A stretch of 64,000 nucleotides of DNA, taken from positions 1-64,000 of the forward strand of contig NZ_CAMLHM010000003.1 of the NCBI RefSeq assembly GCF_946479885.1, read 5' to 3'. The notes beneath the pieces were generated by a model, which was not told the origin of the DNA, did no database searches, and worked only from the letters and a program-made list of their open reading frames with translations. Source of the stretch: an uncultured Devosia sp. (GTDB taxonomy: Bacteria; Pseudomonadota; Alphaproteobacteria; Rhizobiales; Devosiaceae). A program made the position numbers and the translations under genes. The stretch's first letter is position 1; each line of letters opens with the position of its first letter. Shown in pieces: positions 15,610 through 25,242 of this stretch.

Positions 15610-17195
15610 TGAAGCTCTTTAGGGCTGCTCTGCTTGCTACCGCGCTTTCGCTGCCGCTCGCAGCCGGCGCCGTCTATGCCGCTACCCCCGCCGATGCGCT
15701 GGTCATCGCCCAGAATATCGACGACATCGTCGCGCTCGACCCCGCCCAGGCCTACGAATTCACCTCGGGCGAGATCAACACCAACGTCTATGACCGTCTC
15801 GTCGGCTACGAAGCCGAGGATACCACGCTGCTCGCCCCCGGCCTCGCCACCGAGTGGGTCGCCGACGATGCCGCCAAGACCATCACCTTCACCCTGCGCG
15901 AAGCCAACTTCGCCTCGGGTAATCCGGTCCGCCCGGAAGATGTGGTCTTCTCCTTCTCGCGCGTCATCAAGCTCAACCTGACCCCGGCCTTCATTCTCGC
16001 CCAGCTCGGCTGGACCCCCGAGAACATTGCCGACATGGTCACCATTGCCGACGGCAAGGTGGTCGTGAAGTACGAGGGCGATTTCTCCTCGGCCTTCGTG
16101 CTCAACGTCCTGGCCTCGCGCCCGGCATCGATCGTCGACGAAGTCCTGGTCTTGGAACATGCCGAGGGCGAAGACCTAGGCAATGCCTGGCTCAATACCC
16201 ATTCGGCCGGCTCCGGCCCGTTCGTGATGGAAGACTACCGCCCGGCCGAAATCGTTCGCCTCACCGCCAACGAGAACTACTTCCGCGGCGCACCGGCGAT
16301 GAAGTCGATCATCATCCGCCACGTCGCTGAAGCCGCTACCCAGCAGCTCCTGCTGACCTCTGGTGACGTCGATATCGCCAAGAACCTCACCCCCGACCAG
16401 ATCGCTGGCCTGCCGGCCGACACGGTCAAGGTCGAAACCTACCCGCAGGCCGCGGTCCACTTCCTCTCCTTCAACCAGAAGGACGAGGACCTGACCCCGC
16501 CGGCCGTGTGGGAAGCCGCCCGCTATCTCGTTGATTACGATGGGATGACCCAGTCCTTCCTCAAGGGCCAGATGGAAATCCATCAGGCCTTCTGGCCCAA
16601 GGGCTTCCCCGGCTCCTATGACGAGACGCCGTTCACCTATGACGTCGAAAAGGCCAAGCAGATCCTGGCCGACGCTGGCATCAAGACGCCGATCAATGTC
16701 ACCCTGGACGTGATCAATTCGACCCCGTTCACCGACATGGCTCAGTCGCTGCAGGCCACCTTCGCCGAAGCCAGCATCAATTTCGAAATCCTGCCCGGCA
16801 CCGGCGCCCAGGTCATCACCAAGTACCGCGAGCGCACCCACCAGGCCATGTTGCTCTATTGGGGCCCCGACTTCATGGACCCGCATTCCAACGCCAAGGC
16901 CTTCGCCTACAACTCCGACAATTCGGACGACAACTACACGGCAACCACCACCTGGCGTAACGCCTGGGCCGTGCCGGAAGAGCTGAACGCGAAGGTGACC
17001 GCGGCCCTGGCCGAACCCGACCAGGCCAAGCGCAACGAGGACTATATCGAGATCCAGAAGGAAGCTCAGGCGTCCTCGCCCATCGTCATCATGTTCCAGG
17101 CCGCGCTGACCATCGCCATGGCCAATAATGTCGAAGGCTATGTCAACGGCGCCACCTCGGACTTCGTCTATTATCGGCTCGTGACGAAGAACTGA
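15609..17195 (+). CDS. Dipeptide-type ABC transporter substrate-binding protein (family 5)
   Basis: A 528-residue periplasmic binding protein with a Sec signal peptide (KLFRAALLATALSLPLAAGAVYA, cleaved before ATPADA). The SBP_bac_5 features are NIDDIVALDPAQAYEFTSGEINTNVYDRLVGYE near the N-terminus, FTLREANFASGNPVRPEDVVFSFSRV, and QAVHFLSFNQKDEDLT in the middle. It serves the DppBCDF-type system on the opposite strand, which has no binding protein of its own. Coupled to the regulator by a TGATG overlap and followed by a peptidase gene, it probably binds peptides or amino-acid-like compounds; the exact ligand cannot be read. Confidence 0.92.
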   Translation: MKLFRAALLATALSLPLAAGAVYAATPADALVIAQNIDDIVALDPAQAYEFTSGEINTNVYDRLVGYEAEDTTLLAPGLATEWVADDAAKTITFTLREANFASGNPVRPEDVVFSFSRVIKLNLTPAFILAQLGWTPENIADMVTIADGKVVVKYEGDFSSAFVLNVLASRPASIVDEVLVLEHAEGEDLGNAWLNTHSAGSGPFVMEDYRPAEIVRLTANENYFRGAPAMKSIIIRHVAEAATQQLLLTSGDVDIAKNLTPDQIAGLPADTVKVETYPQAAVHFLSFNQKDEDLTPPAVWEAARYLVDYDGMTQSFLKGQMEIHQAFWPKGFPGSYDETPFTYDVEKAKQILADAGIKTPINVTLDVINSTPFTDMAQSLQATFAEASINFEILPGTGAQVITKYRERTHQAMLLYWGPDFMDPHSNAKAFAYNSDNSDDNYTATTTWRNAWAVPEELNAKVTAALAEPDQAKRNEDYIEIQKEAQASSPIVIMFQAALTIAMANNVEGYVNGATSDFVYYRLVTKN

Positions 17196-17280
17196 TCCGA
17201 GGCTGCGGCGCAAGCTGCCGCCTTCAGGAGCCGGGCAGTGTTCCTCACGCCCGGCTCCGAACCGTTCTCACCACCGGTCG

Positions 17281-17307
17281 TCACCCTCGGGCTTGACCCG
17301 AGGGCTC
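17281..17307. repeat. Single copy of the CCCTCGGG-CTTGA-CCCGAGGG palindrome (copy 5)
   Basis: A 27-bp copy identical to the left arm at 10.5 kb stands alone between the binding-protein and peptidase genes. It sits inside the region wrongly open upstream of the peptidase start. Confidence 0.8.
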
Positions 17308-17381
17308 TTCACTTCCAAATCGGCCCTACCACAGCCACGTTGTGGTTTAGTACTCGCCCAGCGGCAGACAGAGCACCCAGC

Positions 17382-18485
17382 ATGAACCCCACCCTCATCG
17401 CCCGCATGGCCAACCTCCGCGCGCGGATGGCCGCTACCAATACCGATCTCGTGGTCATCGGCCCGTCGAGCCACATGCTCTACCTGGCCGATCTCTCGCC
17501 GCATGGCGACGAGCGCCCGGTGCTGCTCATGGTGTCGCCCAGCTTTGCCGGCTTCCTCATGCCGGCGCTCAACGTTGATAGCGCCCGGCAGCACACCGAT
17601 CTGCCCTTCTTTCCCTGGACCGATGCTGACGGCGCGCATGCGGCGCTCGAAGAGCTGCTCAACGCCACCGGTGTGCCGCGCATCAGCCCGTCCATCGTGC
17701 TCGATGAAACCATGCGCGCCGATTTCGCGCTGCTGGTGATCGACGCGCTTCCTGGTGCCCACAGGCGCTTTACCAATGACACGGTCGGGTACCTCCGCTC
17801 CCGCAAGGACGAGGCGGAGTATGACGCTCTGAAGAAATCGGCCGTCCTCAATGACGCCGCCATGGCCGCCGGTTTTGCCGCCCTCCGCCCCGGCATTACC
17901 GAGCGCGAGGTCGCCACCGTCATTCGCGATTTCTACAAGGCCAATGGCGCCACTACCGAGTTCTGCTCAGTCTGCTTCGGCCCCAACGGCGCCTTCCCGC
18001 ATCACCACACCGGCGACACCCAGCTCCGGGAAGGCGACGCCGTCCTCATTGATACCGGCGCCCGCATTTATGGCTATCCGTCCGACATGACCCGCGTCGG
18101 CTTCCTCGGCACCGCGCCGGAAGGCTTCGGCCAGATCCACTCGATCCTGGACCGGGCCGTCGAAGCGGCCATTGCGGCCGCTAAGCCGGGCGTCCAGGCC
18201 GGCGCCGTGGACAAAGCCGCCCGCGACGTCATCACGGCAGCCGGCTATGGCCCCAATTTCCTGCATCGCACCGGCCATGGCCTCGGCATCGACATCCACG
18301 AAACGCCCTACATCACCGCTACGTCAGACACCGTGCTGGAAGAAGGCATGTGCTTCTCCATCGAGCCGGGCATTTATCTGCAGGGCCAGTTCGGCCTGCG
18401 GCTCGAGGAGATCGTCATCATCCGCAACGGCCGGGCCGAAATCCTGTCGGATATGCCGCGCACCGCGGTTGCCGGCGGCGGCTGA
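17382..18485 (+). CDS. M24 family Xaa-Pro peptidase
   Basis: A 367-residue metallopeptidase of the aminopeptidase P/prolidase family. An N-terminal creatinase-type domain (about 1-130) precedes the pita-bread domain. Metal ligands are visible: AVLIDTGARIYGYPSDMTR (two Asp), HRTGHGLGIDIHE (His), FSIEPGIY (Glu) and LRLEEIVII (Glu). It cleaves peptides with proline at the second position and would release proline for the PutA pathway encoded nearby. It follows the peptide-binding-protein gene and overlaps the acetyltransferase gene by one base. The start has no strong Shine-Dalgarno; the upstream extension contains a repeat and was rejected. Confidence 0.9.
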   Translation: MNPTLIARMANLRARMAATNTDLVVIGPSSHMLYLADLSPHGDERPVLLMVSPSFAGFLMPALNVDSARQHTDLPFFPWTDADGAHAALEELLNATGVPRISPSIVLDETMRADFALLVIDALPGAHRRFTNDTVGYLRSRKDEAEYDALKKSAVLNDAAMAAGFAALRPGITEREVATVIRDFYKANGATTEFCSVCFGPNGAFPHHHTGDTQLREGDAVLIDTGARIYGYPSDMTRVGFLGTAPEGFGQIHSILDRAVEAAIAAAKPGVQAGAVDKAARDVITAAGYGPNFLHRTGHGLGIDIHETPYITATSDTVLEEGMCFSIEPGIYLQGQFGLRLEEIVIIRNGRAEILSDMPRTAVAGGG

Positions 18486-19003
18486 TGGCTGCGCCGACCC
18501 TCACCACGCCCCGGCTGGTCCTTCGCGCCCACACGCAGGAGGACTTCGCTGCGTGCTGCACGCTCTGGACCGACCCGGAGGTGACCCGCTTCATCGGCGG
18601 TCGCCCCTCGACCCCGGAGGAAGTCTGGCGACGTATCATTGGCTATGCCGGCATGTGGCAGCTCAAGGGCTACGGCTATTTTCTCGCCACCAGCAGGGCG
18701 TCGGGTGCCATTGTCGGCGAGTTCGGTGTCGCCGATTTTCACCGCGATATCACCCCGCCGCTTGGTGAAACGCCGGAAGCCGGATGGGTCATGCTACCGC
18801 AACATCACGGCCAAGGCCTTGCCTATGAAGCCCTTTTTGCCGTTCTCGCCTGGGCGGACGAGCGCATTGCTCGGACCGTCTGCATGATCGACCCAGCCAA
18901 CGAACCTTCGCTGAAGCTGGCAGGCAAACTCGGTTACACCCAATACGCGCAGACCACCTACAAGGACCATCCCACGATCCTGCATGCGCGCGTGGCGGGG
19001 TAG
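18485..19003 (+). CDS. GNAT family N-acetyltransferase (RimJ/RimL-like)
   Basis: A 172-residue acetyltransferase: LTTPRLVLRAHTQEDFAACCTLWTDPEVTRFIGG is the usual opening of the Acetyltransf_3 group. The acetyl-CoA site lies around GWVMLPQHHGQGLAYEA, a QxxGxG/A variant, and ANEPSLKLAGKLGYTQYAQT is the typical C-terminal strand-helix. The substrate is unknown, possibly a small molecule or a protein N-terminus. It is co-translated with the peptidase (TGATG) and ends just before the convergent GH43-like gene. Confidence 0.88.
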   Translation: MAAPTLTTPRLVLRAHTQEDFAACCTLWTDPEVTRFIGGRPSTPEEVWRRIIGYAGMWQLKGYGYFLATSRASGAIVGEFGVADFHRDITPPLGETPEAGWVMLPQHHGQGLAYEALFAVLAWADERIARTVCMIDPANEPSLKLAGKLGYTQYAQTTYKDHPTILHARVAG

Positions 19004-19023
19004 GGCGCGTCCGTCCCGTCGCG

Positions 19024-19974
19024 CTATCCCCTTAGCAGGGGCGTGCCTTTGGCTACGTTCCGCTCGAACACCAGCACATCGTCCACCACCGTCAGACGGC
19101 CATGGTGCACCGCGGTCTTGCGAGCGGCCACATCAGGCGGGCCTTCTTTGGCGTTCAGTTCGTCCCATTCGGGGTGGGTGAAGTAATACAGCGCCCCGTG
19201 GTCACCGACGACGACGACATCGGCATGGCGCAAGAAGCGGATATCCATGGGGTCCGTGCCCGGCTCCCCGCCGATAATGCCCTGCCGCTCCCAGTTCACC
19301 GCGTCTTTGGACCGGTAAACGCCCTGGCCACGCCACTCGTCGACGATCAGCCAGTGCCAGCCGCCCAGCACGAAGACGTTGGGGCCTTCATGCGGCGGGG
19401 CGTCGGGCGAGCCGGGCAGCACCAGGCCTTCCTGCTTCCACGCATAGAGGTCGGTGCTGACGGCGCTCCACGTGCTCGAGCCGGCATCCTCATCCTTGTA
19501 CCACATGCGCCACAGCCCATCCGGGCACTTGAGCACGCAGGCATCGATGACCCGGGGGCTGTTCAGCTTGAGCGGCCCCACCCGCGTCCAGTTTTCGAGA
19601 TCGGGGCTGGTAAAATGCGTGATTGTCCGCGGCACGCCGGGCCAGTTATCCGGCACACCCGGGATATAGCTGAGCCACATATGATACTCACCTTCGGCCC
19701 ATATGACCTCAGGCGCCCAATGCGTATTGCGCTGGCCGGCATCGCGGGGGTCGTCGAGCCCTTCGACGGTGCCGCGATACTGCCAGCTGGCCCCGTCGTC
19801 AGTGCTGACGGCAACGCCGATCGGCGACCCGTGAATCCAGGTAAATTTGGGGCCCGGCGCGGCCGGCTGGCGATTGGTGTAGAACATCCACCATTCGTTG
19901 GTGCCCTGCTTGCGGATCACTGTAGGATCCGCAGCGCCGTCGGCGATCGGATCGCGGTAAATTGGTGCTGACAT
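19024..19974 (-). CDS. GH43-like five-bladed beta-propeller glycosidase
   Basis: A 316-residue protein without a signal peptide. Repeated blade motifs are visible: DPIADGAADPTVIRKQGTNEWWMFYT, GRNTH-type WAPEVIWAEGEYHMWLSY, SPRVIDACVLKCPDGLWRMWYKDE, HEGPNVFVLGGWHWLIVDEW and DIRFLRHADVVVV. The Asp in the first blade, the Asp in SPRVIDA and the Glu in HEGP match the acidic triad of clan GH-F/J-type enzymes. The cytoplasmic location suggests action on an imported oligosaccharide. It is divergent from a LacI gene, which probably regulates it. The specificity cannot be read. Confidence 0.82.
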   Translation of the reverse strand: MSAPIYRDPIADGAADPTVIRKQGTNEWWMFYTNRQPAAPGPKFTWIHGSPIGVAVSTDDGASWQYRGTVEGLDDPRDAGQRNTHWAPEVIWAEGEYHMWLSYIPGVPDNWPGVPRTITHFTSPDLENWTRVGPLKLNSPRVIDACVLKCPDGLWRMWYKDEDAGSSTWSAVSTDLYAWKQEGLVLPGSPDAPPHEGPNVFVLGGWHWLIVDEWRGQGVYRSKDAVNWERQGIIGGEPGTDPMDIRFLRHADVVVVGDHGALYYFTHPEWDELNAKEGPPDVAARKTAVHHGRLTVVDDVLVFERNVAKGTPLLRG

Positions 19975-20036
19975 GCGCCTATGTCTATCAGCAATCCCGG
20001 CGCGATCAACCGCCGAAAGCCGGGAGTGATAATCGC

Positions 20037-20073
20037 GCTAATACTTGATAATGGGCGCTGATCATGTATTAGC
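20037..20073. promoter_or_regulatory. Inverted-repeat operator candidate between GH43-like gene and lacI 1
   Basis: The half-site GCTAATACTTGAT is followed, 11 bases later, by the inverted half-site ATCATGTATTAGC: 13-bp arms with one mismatch. It lies just upstream of the LacI start and within the divergent promoter region, fitting an autoregulated LacI operator. Confidence 0.55.
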
Positions 20074-20099
20074 TTTTGCTCCATCCAGACGAGTCCCTC

Positions 20100-21179
20100 A
20101 TGACCAGGTCAGCCGACACAGCCGCGCCGCAGGCGACCCGCGGGAAGCGCAACGGCGGTCGGCGCGTGACCATGACCGACGTGGCGCGCGAAGCGGGGTG
20201 CTCGCAGGCAACCGTATCATTCGTCCTCAATCATGCCCCGGGGATAAAACTTTCGGCCGAAACCAAGCAGCGGGTCTTCGAGGCGGCGCGGCGGCTGGGC
20301 TATGCGGTGCCGGCCATGCCGGCGCCCGCCATGCTCGCGCCGCGCGGACGACGCATCGGTTTCATCGCCGATCAGCTGGCCACCAGCCCCGAGGCCATGG
20401 TGGCGATCGAGGGTCTGACGCAGGCGACGCGCGCCAGCGGCGATATCGTCCTGGTGTCGCAAAGCCATAATGATGGGGAACTCGAGGCCGAACTGATCCG
20501 TGACTTCGTCGATCAGCGGGTTTCGGCCTTGGTCTATATGACGATTTTCACCCGCGAGGTGGATCTGCCACAGCAACTGCTTGGCCTCGATATGCCGGTC
20601 TTCCTGCTCAATTGCTACACATCAAGCCAGACCTGTCCCGCTGTCGTGCCGAGCGAAATCGCCGGCGGGCAGCGCAGTACGCGCTACCTGATCGAAAGCG
20701 GGCACCGGCGCATTGCCACCATTACCGGCGAAATCTGGATGGAGGCGGCGCAGGACCGGCTCAAGGGCTATCGGCGAGCCCTCGCGACCGCGGATATTCC
20801 GTTCGATCCGGCCCTGGTGGTCGAGGGCGACTGGTCGGCCAGTGCCGGCTATGACGCCACGCGCCAATTGCTGGCGCTGCCGCAGCCGCCGACAGCGATC
20901 TTCTGCCAGAACGATCGCACGGCCATCGGCTGCTATGAGGCGCTCAAGGAGGCCGGCCTCGATATTCCGACCGACATGTCCGTGGTGGGCTATGACGACG
21001 AGGAAATTTCCCGCCATCTCCATCCCCGCCTCACCACCTCGATCCTGCCGCATCGCGCCATGGGGCAGTGGATCGTCGAACAACTGGCCGAGTTCGTGCC
21101 GGGGCAGGGCCGCTACCCGCTGGTTAAGCTGGAATGTCCGTTGGTGGAGCGGGATTCCGTAGCCAAGCCAAAGAGTTAG
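20100..21179 (+). CDS. LacI family transcriptional regulator 1
   Basis: A 359-residue repressor: an Arg/Lys-rich N-terminus, then the LacI HTH (VTMTDVAREAGCSQATVSFVLNHAPGIKLSAETKQRVFEAARRLGY) and hinge. The periplasmic-binding-like sensor domain ends with PTAIFCQNDRTAIGCYEALKEAGLDIPTDMSVVGYDDEEISRHLHPRLTTSILP. It is divergent from the GH43-like gene and convergent with a second LacI gene. The two LacI proteins are clearly similar across the sensor domain, suggesting related sugar ligands. No strong Shine-Dalgarno is visible. Confidence 0.93.
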   Translation: MTRSADTAAPQATRGKRNGGRRVTMTDVAREAGCSQATVSFVLNHAPGIKLSAETKQRVFEAARRLGYAVPAMPAPAMLAPRGRRIGFIADQLATSPEAMVAIEGLTQATRASGDIVLVSQSHNDGELEAELIRDFVDQRVSALVYMTIFTREVDLPQQLLGLDMPVFLLNCYTSSQTCPAVVPSEIAGGQRSTRYLIESGHRRIATITGEIWMEAAQDRLKGYRRALATADIPFDPALVVEGDWSASAGYDATRQLLALPQPPTAIFCQNDRTAIGCYEALKEAGLDIPTDMSVVGYDDEEISRHLHPRLTTSILPHRAMGQWIVEQLAEFVPGQGRYPLVKLECPLVERDSVAKPKS

Positions 21180-21223
21180 GATTTCGGCGTTCGGGGCATA
21201 ACCCCTCATCCGCCCTTCGGGCA

Positions 21224-21246
21224 CCTTCTCCCTCAAGGGGAGAAGG
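21224..21246. terminator. Hairpin between the two convergent lacI genes
   Basis: CCTTCTCC-ctcaagg-GGAGAAGG forms a stem of at least 8 bp. It is part of a GC-rich repeat (CTCATCCGCCCTTCGGGCAC..) of the kind found between genes, and sits where both convergent lacI transcripts would end. Confidence 0.5.
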
Positions 21247-21276
21247 CGATGGAGCTCAAGCCCTTGCCAATATGGC

Positions 21277-22299
21277 CTACCCCTTCACCGACGCGATCGA
21301 CTGGCGCTCGATGAATTCGCACTCGATCTTGACCTTCTGTTGCCGCTCGTCCTGGTCGGCGCCGTTATAGCTGTCGAGCAGTTCGGCGACGGCCCAGCGC
21401 GCCATTTCGTCATGCGGCAGTACCATGGTCGAGAGCGGCGGATCCATGTTGGCCGCCAGGTCTTCGTCGTCGAAACCGACGACGGAAATATCTGATGGAA
21501 CCGACAGGCCCAGCCGCTGTGCCGCCTCGTAGCAGCCCATGGCCATGCGATCGTTGAAGCAGAAGATGGCGGTCGGCGGATTGGGTCTCGACATCAGGCT
21601 CAGCGCCCATTCGCGCCCGGCGCGAATGGTCCAGCCGGCCTGCATGACGAGGTCCTCCTCGACTGGCACATTCCACTCGGCCATGGCCTGGCGGAAGCCA
21701 TTCTCGCGGTCGATGGCGGCTTCAACGAACTGCTCCCCGGCCATGTGGGCAATGCGACGGTGGCCGGCGCGCAGCAAGGCCTGGGTCGCCGTATAGCCGC
21801 CCACAATGTCGCCGGGCACGACCGACGGGTAGCGCAGTTTGCGCTCGTAGCAATTGAGCAGCACCAGCGGCAGTTCGGAAAATGCTTCCGGAACAACGAC
21901 TTGCCGCGTCATTAGCGACGCATAAATAATGCCGATGGCCTTTTGCGAAACCAGCAGGTCAATCGCCGCCTGCTCCAGCGCTGCCTCCGAGCGCGTGCAG
22001 AACATCGCGACCGTAACGTCCTGCAGCGCCGCTTCGTCGCGGGCGCCCTCGATGAACTGGGCGGCAAAGGGCGTGGTGGAGACTTCGTCCAGCATCAGGC
22101 CGATGACCCGCTTGCGGCCCTCGGGAACCGGATGGGCCTTGCCCCGGCGATAGGACAGGGATTCGGCTGCCTCGATGACGCGGCGCCGGGTGGCCTTGGA
22201 GACTCGGGCGTTGGGAACCCCGTTCAGGACCAGGGAAACAGTGGCCTGCGATACGCCCGCCAGTTCGGCGACGTCGACCATCGTTGCGCGTTTTTCCAC
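21277..22299 (-). CDS. LacI family transcriptional regulator 2
   Basis: A 340-residue LacI protein: HTH (RATMVDVAELAGVSQATVSLVLNGVPNARVSKATRRRVIEAAESLSY) and a sensor domain with PTAIFCFNDRMAMGCYEAAQRLGLSVPSDISVVGFDDEDLAANMDPPLSTMVLPHDEM. The frame is open over 200 codons upstream, overlapping the GH2 gene, but family length and GGGGG four bases before GTG (VEKRATMV) fix the start. It is divergent from the GH2/ABC sugar operon and probably its repressor. Confidence 0.92.
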   Translation of the reverse strand: MEKRATMVDVAELAGVSQATVSLVLNGVPNARVSKATRRRVIEAAESLSYRRGKAHPVPEGRKRVIGLMLDEVSTTPFAAQFIEGARDEAALQDVTVAMFCTRSEAALEQAAIDLLVSQKAIGIIYASLMTRQVVVPEAFSELPLVLLNCYERKLRYPSVVPGDIVGGYTATQALLRAGHRRIAHMAGEQFVEAAIDRENGFRQAMAEWNVPVEEDLVMQAGWTIRAGREWALSLMSRPNPPTAIFCFNDRMAMGCYEAAQRLGLSVPSDISVVGFDDEDLAANMDPPLSTMVLPHDEMARWAVAELLDSYNGADQDERQQKVKIECEFIERQSIASVKG

Positions 22300-22393
22300 T
22301 ATGCCCCCACCCGCATGACATTCGAGCCGCAGCCGCTTTCTACCCGGAAATGTGCCCAGACTGCTAACCGAAAACGAACACATGCAAGCCCCC

Positions 22394-22445
22394 TTGCCAT
22401 CGCCCCGGCGCCAACCTATGGTGATAAACATATAACTAATATTGC
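22394..22445 (+). promoter_or_regulatory. Promoter and possible LacI operator before the GH2 operon
   Basis: TTGCCA, a 17-base spacer and TATGGT form a reasonable sigma-70 promoter. It is followed by an AT-rich segment with ACTAATATTG, close to the CTAATAC(T/A)TGAT half-site seen upstream of lacI 1. Confidence 0.5.
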
Positions 22446-22458
22446 TGAGGGATAGCTG

Positions 22459-25227
22459 ATGGAGCGCGCGGGGCTTGCAAGGGTGACGGACACAGAATCG
22501 GGTGCACGTCTCCGCCTGTCGCTGGATGGGGTGTGGCAATTCCGGCATGAGGACGGGCCGTGGCGCGAGGCGCATGTGCCCGGTCCCTGGCAGGCCGAAT
22601 TCTCCGACCTGGTCGATACCAGCGGCCGCGCCGTCTACAGACGCAGCTTCGCACTTCCCGAAGGTTGGGCCAGCCAGGAACTGGCGCTGCAATTCGGGGC
22701 CGTCAGCTATTTCTGCGAAGTGCTGCTCAACGGCCAGGCCATCGGCAGCCATGAAGGCGCCTTCCTGCCCTTCGAGATCGTGCTGCCGGCCTCGGCTCTC
22801 AAGGCGCAGAACGAGCTTGAAGTGCGTGTGACCATGCCATCGGCCGATCACCGCGCCTATCCGGACTACCCGTTCGGCGAAGTGCCGCATGGCAAGATCA
22901 GCTGGTATGGCCGCATCGGCGGGTTGTGGCAGTCGGTGGCGCTCGAGGCGCGCGACCCGGCCCATGTCGAGAGCGTTGTGGTCTCAGCCGGCATGGACGG
23001 CGTCGCCCAGGTCGAGCTCGGATTGTCCGCTGCGGCAAAGGGCAAGTCGGCAAAGCTGTCGATCATCGAAGCCAATGGCTCGGTCGTTGCCGAAGCCACG
23101 GCCGGCGCCGGCATCACCAGCCTGAGCGTCGCCAATGCACTGCTGTGGTCGACCGATGCGCCGAACCTCTATGCGCTGGTGGTGGATCTGGGGACCGACA
23201 AGCGCGTCGAGACCTTCGGCTTCCGTACCGTCGAGGCACGCAACGGGCAGATCCTGCTCAATGGCCAGCCCATCTATATGCGCGGCGCGCTGGATCAGGA
23301 CTATTACCCCGACGGCATCTACACGCCGCCATCACTCGAATTCCTTGAGGACCAGGCGCGCAAGGCCAAGCATCTGGGTCTCAACCTGCTGCGCTGCCAC
23401 ATCAAGGTGCCGGACCCGCGCTATTACGAAGTCGCCGATCGCCTGGGCCTTTTGGTCTGGACCGAGGTGCCCAATGTCGCCAATTTCACTTCGGACTCGG
23501 CGCGCCGCATGCGCGAGACGCTGGAAGGCATCCTCAAGCGCGACCGCAACCACCCCTCGATCATCGCCTGGACGCTGATCAACGAGGATTGGGGCACCCG
23601 CCTGATGGAGAATGCCGAGCACCGGCAGTGGCTCAAGGACAGCTATGACTGGCTGAAGGCCGAGGACAAGACGCGGCTGGTGGTCGACAACTCGGCCTGC
23701 TTCCCCAACTTCCACATGAAGACCGACCTCAACGACTACCACTATTACCGCTCGGTGCCCGAACGCCGCCAGGAGTGGGACGACATCACCGCCCAGTTCG
23801 CCGCTGGTGCTGACTGGACCTTCTCCCCGCTCGGCGATGCGGAACGGCGCGGCGACGAGCCGCTGATCGTTTCCGAATTCGGCGTCTGGGGCCTGCCTGA
23901 TCCGAAGCTTTTGCGTGGTGCCGATGGCAGCGAACCAGACTGGTTCGAGACCGGCTCGCTGTGGGGCGATGGCGTGGCCCTGCCGCATGGCGTCGAGGAA
24001 CGGTTTGCCTCGCTCGATCTACACAGGACCTTCGGCTCGTTCGATGGCTTCATCGAGAACGTGCAGTGGTATCAGTTCATGAACCTGCGCTACCAGATCG
24101 AGGAGATGCGCCGCTATCCCTCGATCATGGGATACGTCATCACCGAACTGACCGACGTCCACTGGGAGGCCAATGGCCTGATGGACATCGAGCGCAATCC
24201 GCGCGTGTTCCACGATGTCTTTGCCACCATCAACACCGATACCGTCATCGTGCCGCGTCCGTCGCGCTACTCGGCCTATCTCGGCGAGACGCTCGATATC
24301 GAAGTCACCGTGGCCACGGGCGGCAATGCCCTGCCGGAAGGCGCCGTCTTGCGCTGGAGCGGTGATGCCACCGGATCCATTGCCGTGCCGGCTGCCGGCC
24401 CGGTTTCCACTACCAGCCCCAGCACCCTCAAAGTCGACCTCCCTGCCACCGGCACGAGCCGCATGGCCAGACTTGATTTCGTGCTCGAAGCTGGCGGCGA
24501 TGTCGTAGCACGCAATAGCTGCGACATCGCCCTCTATCCCCGGCGGGATACCGCCGCGCTGCCGACGATCGCGGCCGCCGATGCGGATCTGGCGACCTAT
24601 GCAAACGGCCTTGGCTACAAGGTCGTGCCGCAGGACCAGGCCGATATCGTGCTGTGCCATGCTGTGGACGGCGCCGATGTGGAGGTGATGAAGGCCGGTG
24701 GCCGTTTCCTCATCCTCGCCGATGGCTCGGTCGAGACCAACAAGAACCTGCGCACCGACATGCCCGACGGCGAGCTGCCGCATCGCAGCATCGTCGCCGA
24801 CGGCAAGCAGTTCCGCCCCAGCCTCGACCAGCACCTGCCGGGCATCAGCCTGGTCGAGCGCGACGGCACGATCTGGCGCGGCGACTGGATCGCCGGCTTC
24901 TCCTGGATCCGTCGCGAAGGCCCCTTCGCCGGCATCCCGGGCGGCCCGATCTTCGATCTCAGCTTCTCGGGCGTGGTGCCGCATCACCTGCTGACCGGCT
25001 TCCGGCCCTGGGAATTCGGCAACAACGTCCATGCCGGCATAGTCGTGGGTTGGGTCCACAAGCCAGCGGCGATCATCGGCGAAAAGCGCGTCGGCCGGGG
25101 CGGGGTGGTCGCCACCACCTTCCGCCTGACCCGCGAGGCGCCCGGCGCCGATCCGGTCGCGGCAGCTTTGTTCGATGCACTGGTGGTCGCGGCAAAGCAG
25201 CTGCCGGTCGACGGCGGGACAATCTAG
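22459..25227 (+). CDS. Glycoside hydrolase family 2 enzyme (beta-galactosidase/beta-glucuronidase type)
   Basis: A 922-residue GH2 enzyme without a signal peptide. The N-terminal sugar-binding domain (LDGVWQFRHEDGPWREAHVPGPWQ) is followed by an immunoglobulin-like domain and the TIM barrel. The catalytic acid/base is Glu376 (LINEDWG) and the nucleophile Glu473 (IVSEFGVWG). FDGFIENVQWYQF and GYVITELTDVHWE lie late in the barrel. About 300 C-terminal residues extend beyond the core and may form additional beta domains. GAGGGA lies seven bases before ATG. As first gene of a sugar importer operon, it probably cleaves the imported beta-linked glycoside inside the cell; the sugar is not identified. 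Confidence 0.9.
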   Translation: MERAGLARVTDTESGARLRLSLDGVWQFRHEDGPWREAHVPGPWQAEFSDLVDTSGRAVYRRSFALPEGWASQELALQFGAVSYFCEVLLNGQAIGSHEGAFLPFEIVLPASALKAQNELEVRVTMPSADHRAYPDYPFGEVPHGKISWYGRIGGLWQSVALEARDPAHVESVVVSAGMDGVAQVELGLSAAAKGKSAKLSIIEANGSVVAEATAGAGITSLSVANALLWSTDAPNLYALVVDLGTDKRVETFGFRTVEARNGQILLNGQPIYMRGALDQDYYPDGIYTPPSLEFLEDQARKAKHLGLNLLRCHIKVPDPRYYEVADRLGLLVWTEVPNVANFTSDSARRMRETLEGILKRDRNHPSIIAWTLINEDWGTRLMENAEHRQWLKDSYDWLKAEDKTRLVVDNSACFPNFHMKTDLNDYHYYRSVPERRQEWDDITAQFAAGADWTFSPLGDAERRGDEPLIVSEFGVWGLPDPKLLRGADGSEPDWFETGSLWGDGVALPHGVEERFASLDLHRTFGSFDGFIENVQWYQFMNLRYQIEEMRRYPSIMGYVITELTDVHWEANGLMDIERNPRVFHDVFATINTDTVIVPRPSRYSAYLGETLDIEVTVATGGNALPEGAVLRWSGDATGSIAVPAAGPVSTTSPSTLKVDLPATGTSRMARLDFVLEAGGDVVARNSCDIALYPRRDTAALPTIAAADADLATYANGLGYKVVPQDQADIVLCHAVDGADVEVMKAGGRFLILADGSVETNKNLRTDMPDGELPHRSIVADGKQFRPSLDQHLPGISLVERDGTIWRGDWIAGFSWIRREGPFAGIPGGPIFDLSFSGVVPHHLLTGFRPWEFGNNVHAGIVVGWVHKPAAIIGEKRVGRGGVVATTFRLTREAPGADPVAAALFDALVVAAKQLPVDGGTI

Positions 25228-25242
25228 GGGCCGCAGTCGGCA

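Noticed and set aside
22300..22965. Upstream extension of lacI 2 into the GH2 gene
   Set aside because: The extension is antisense to GH2; LacI proteins are ~340 residues and GTG at 22299 has a good ribosome-binding site.
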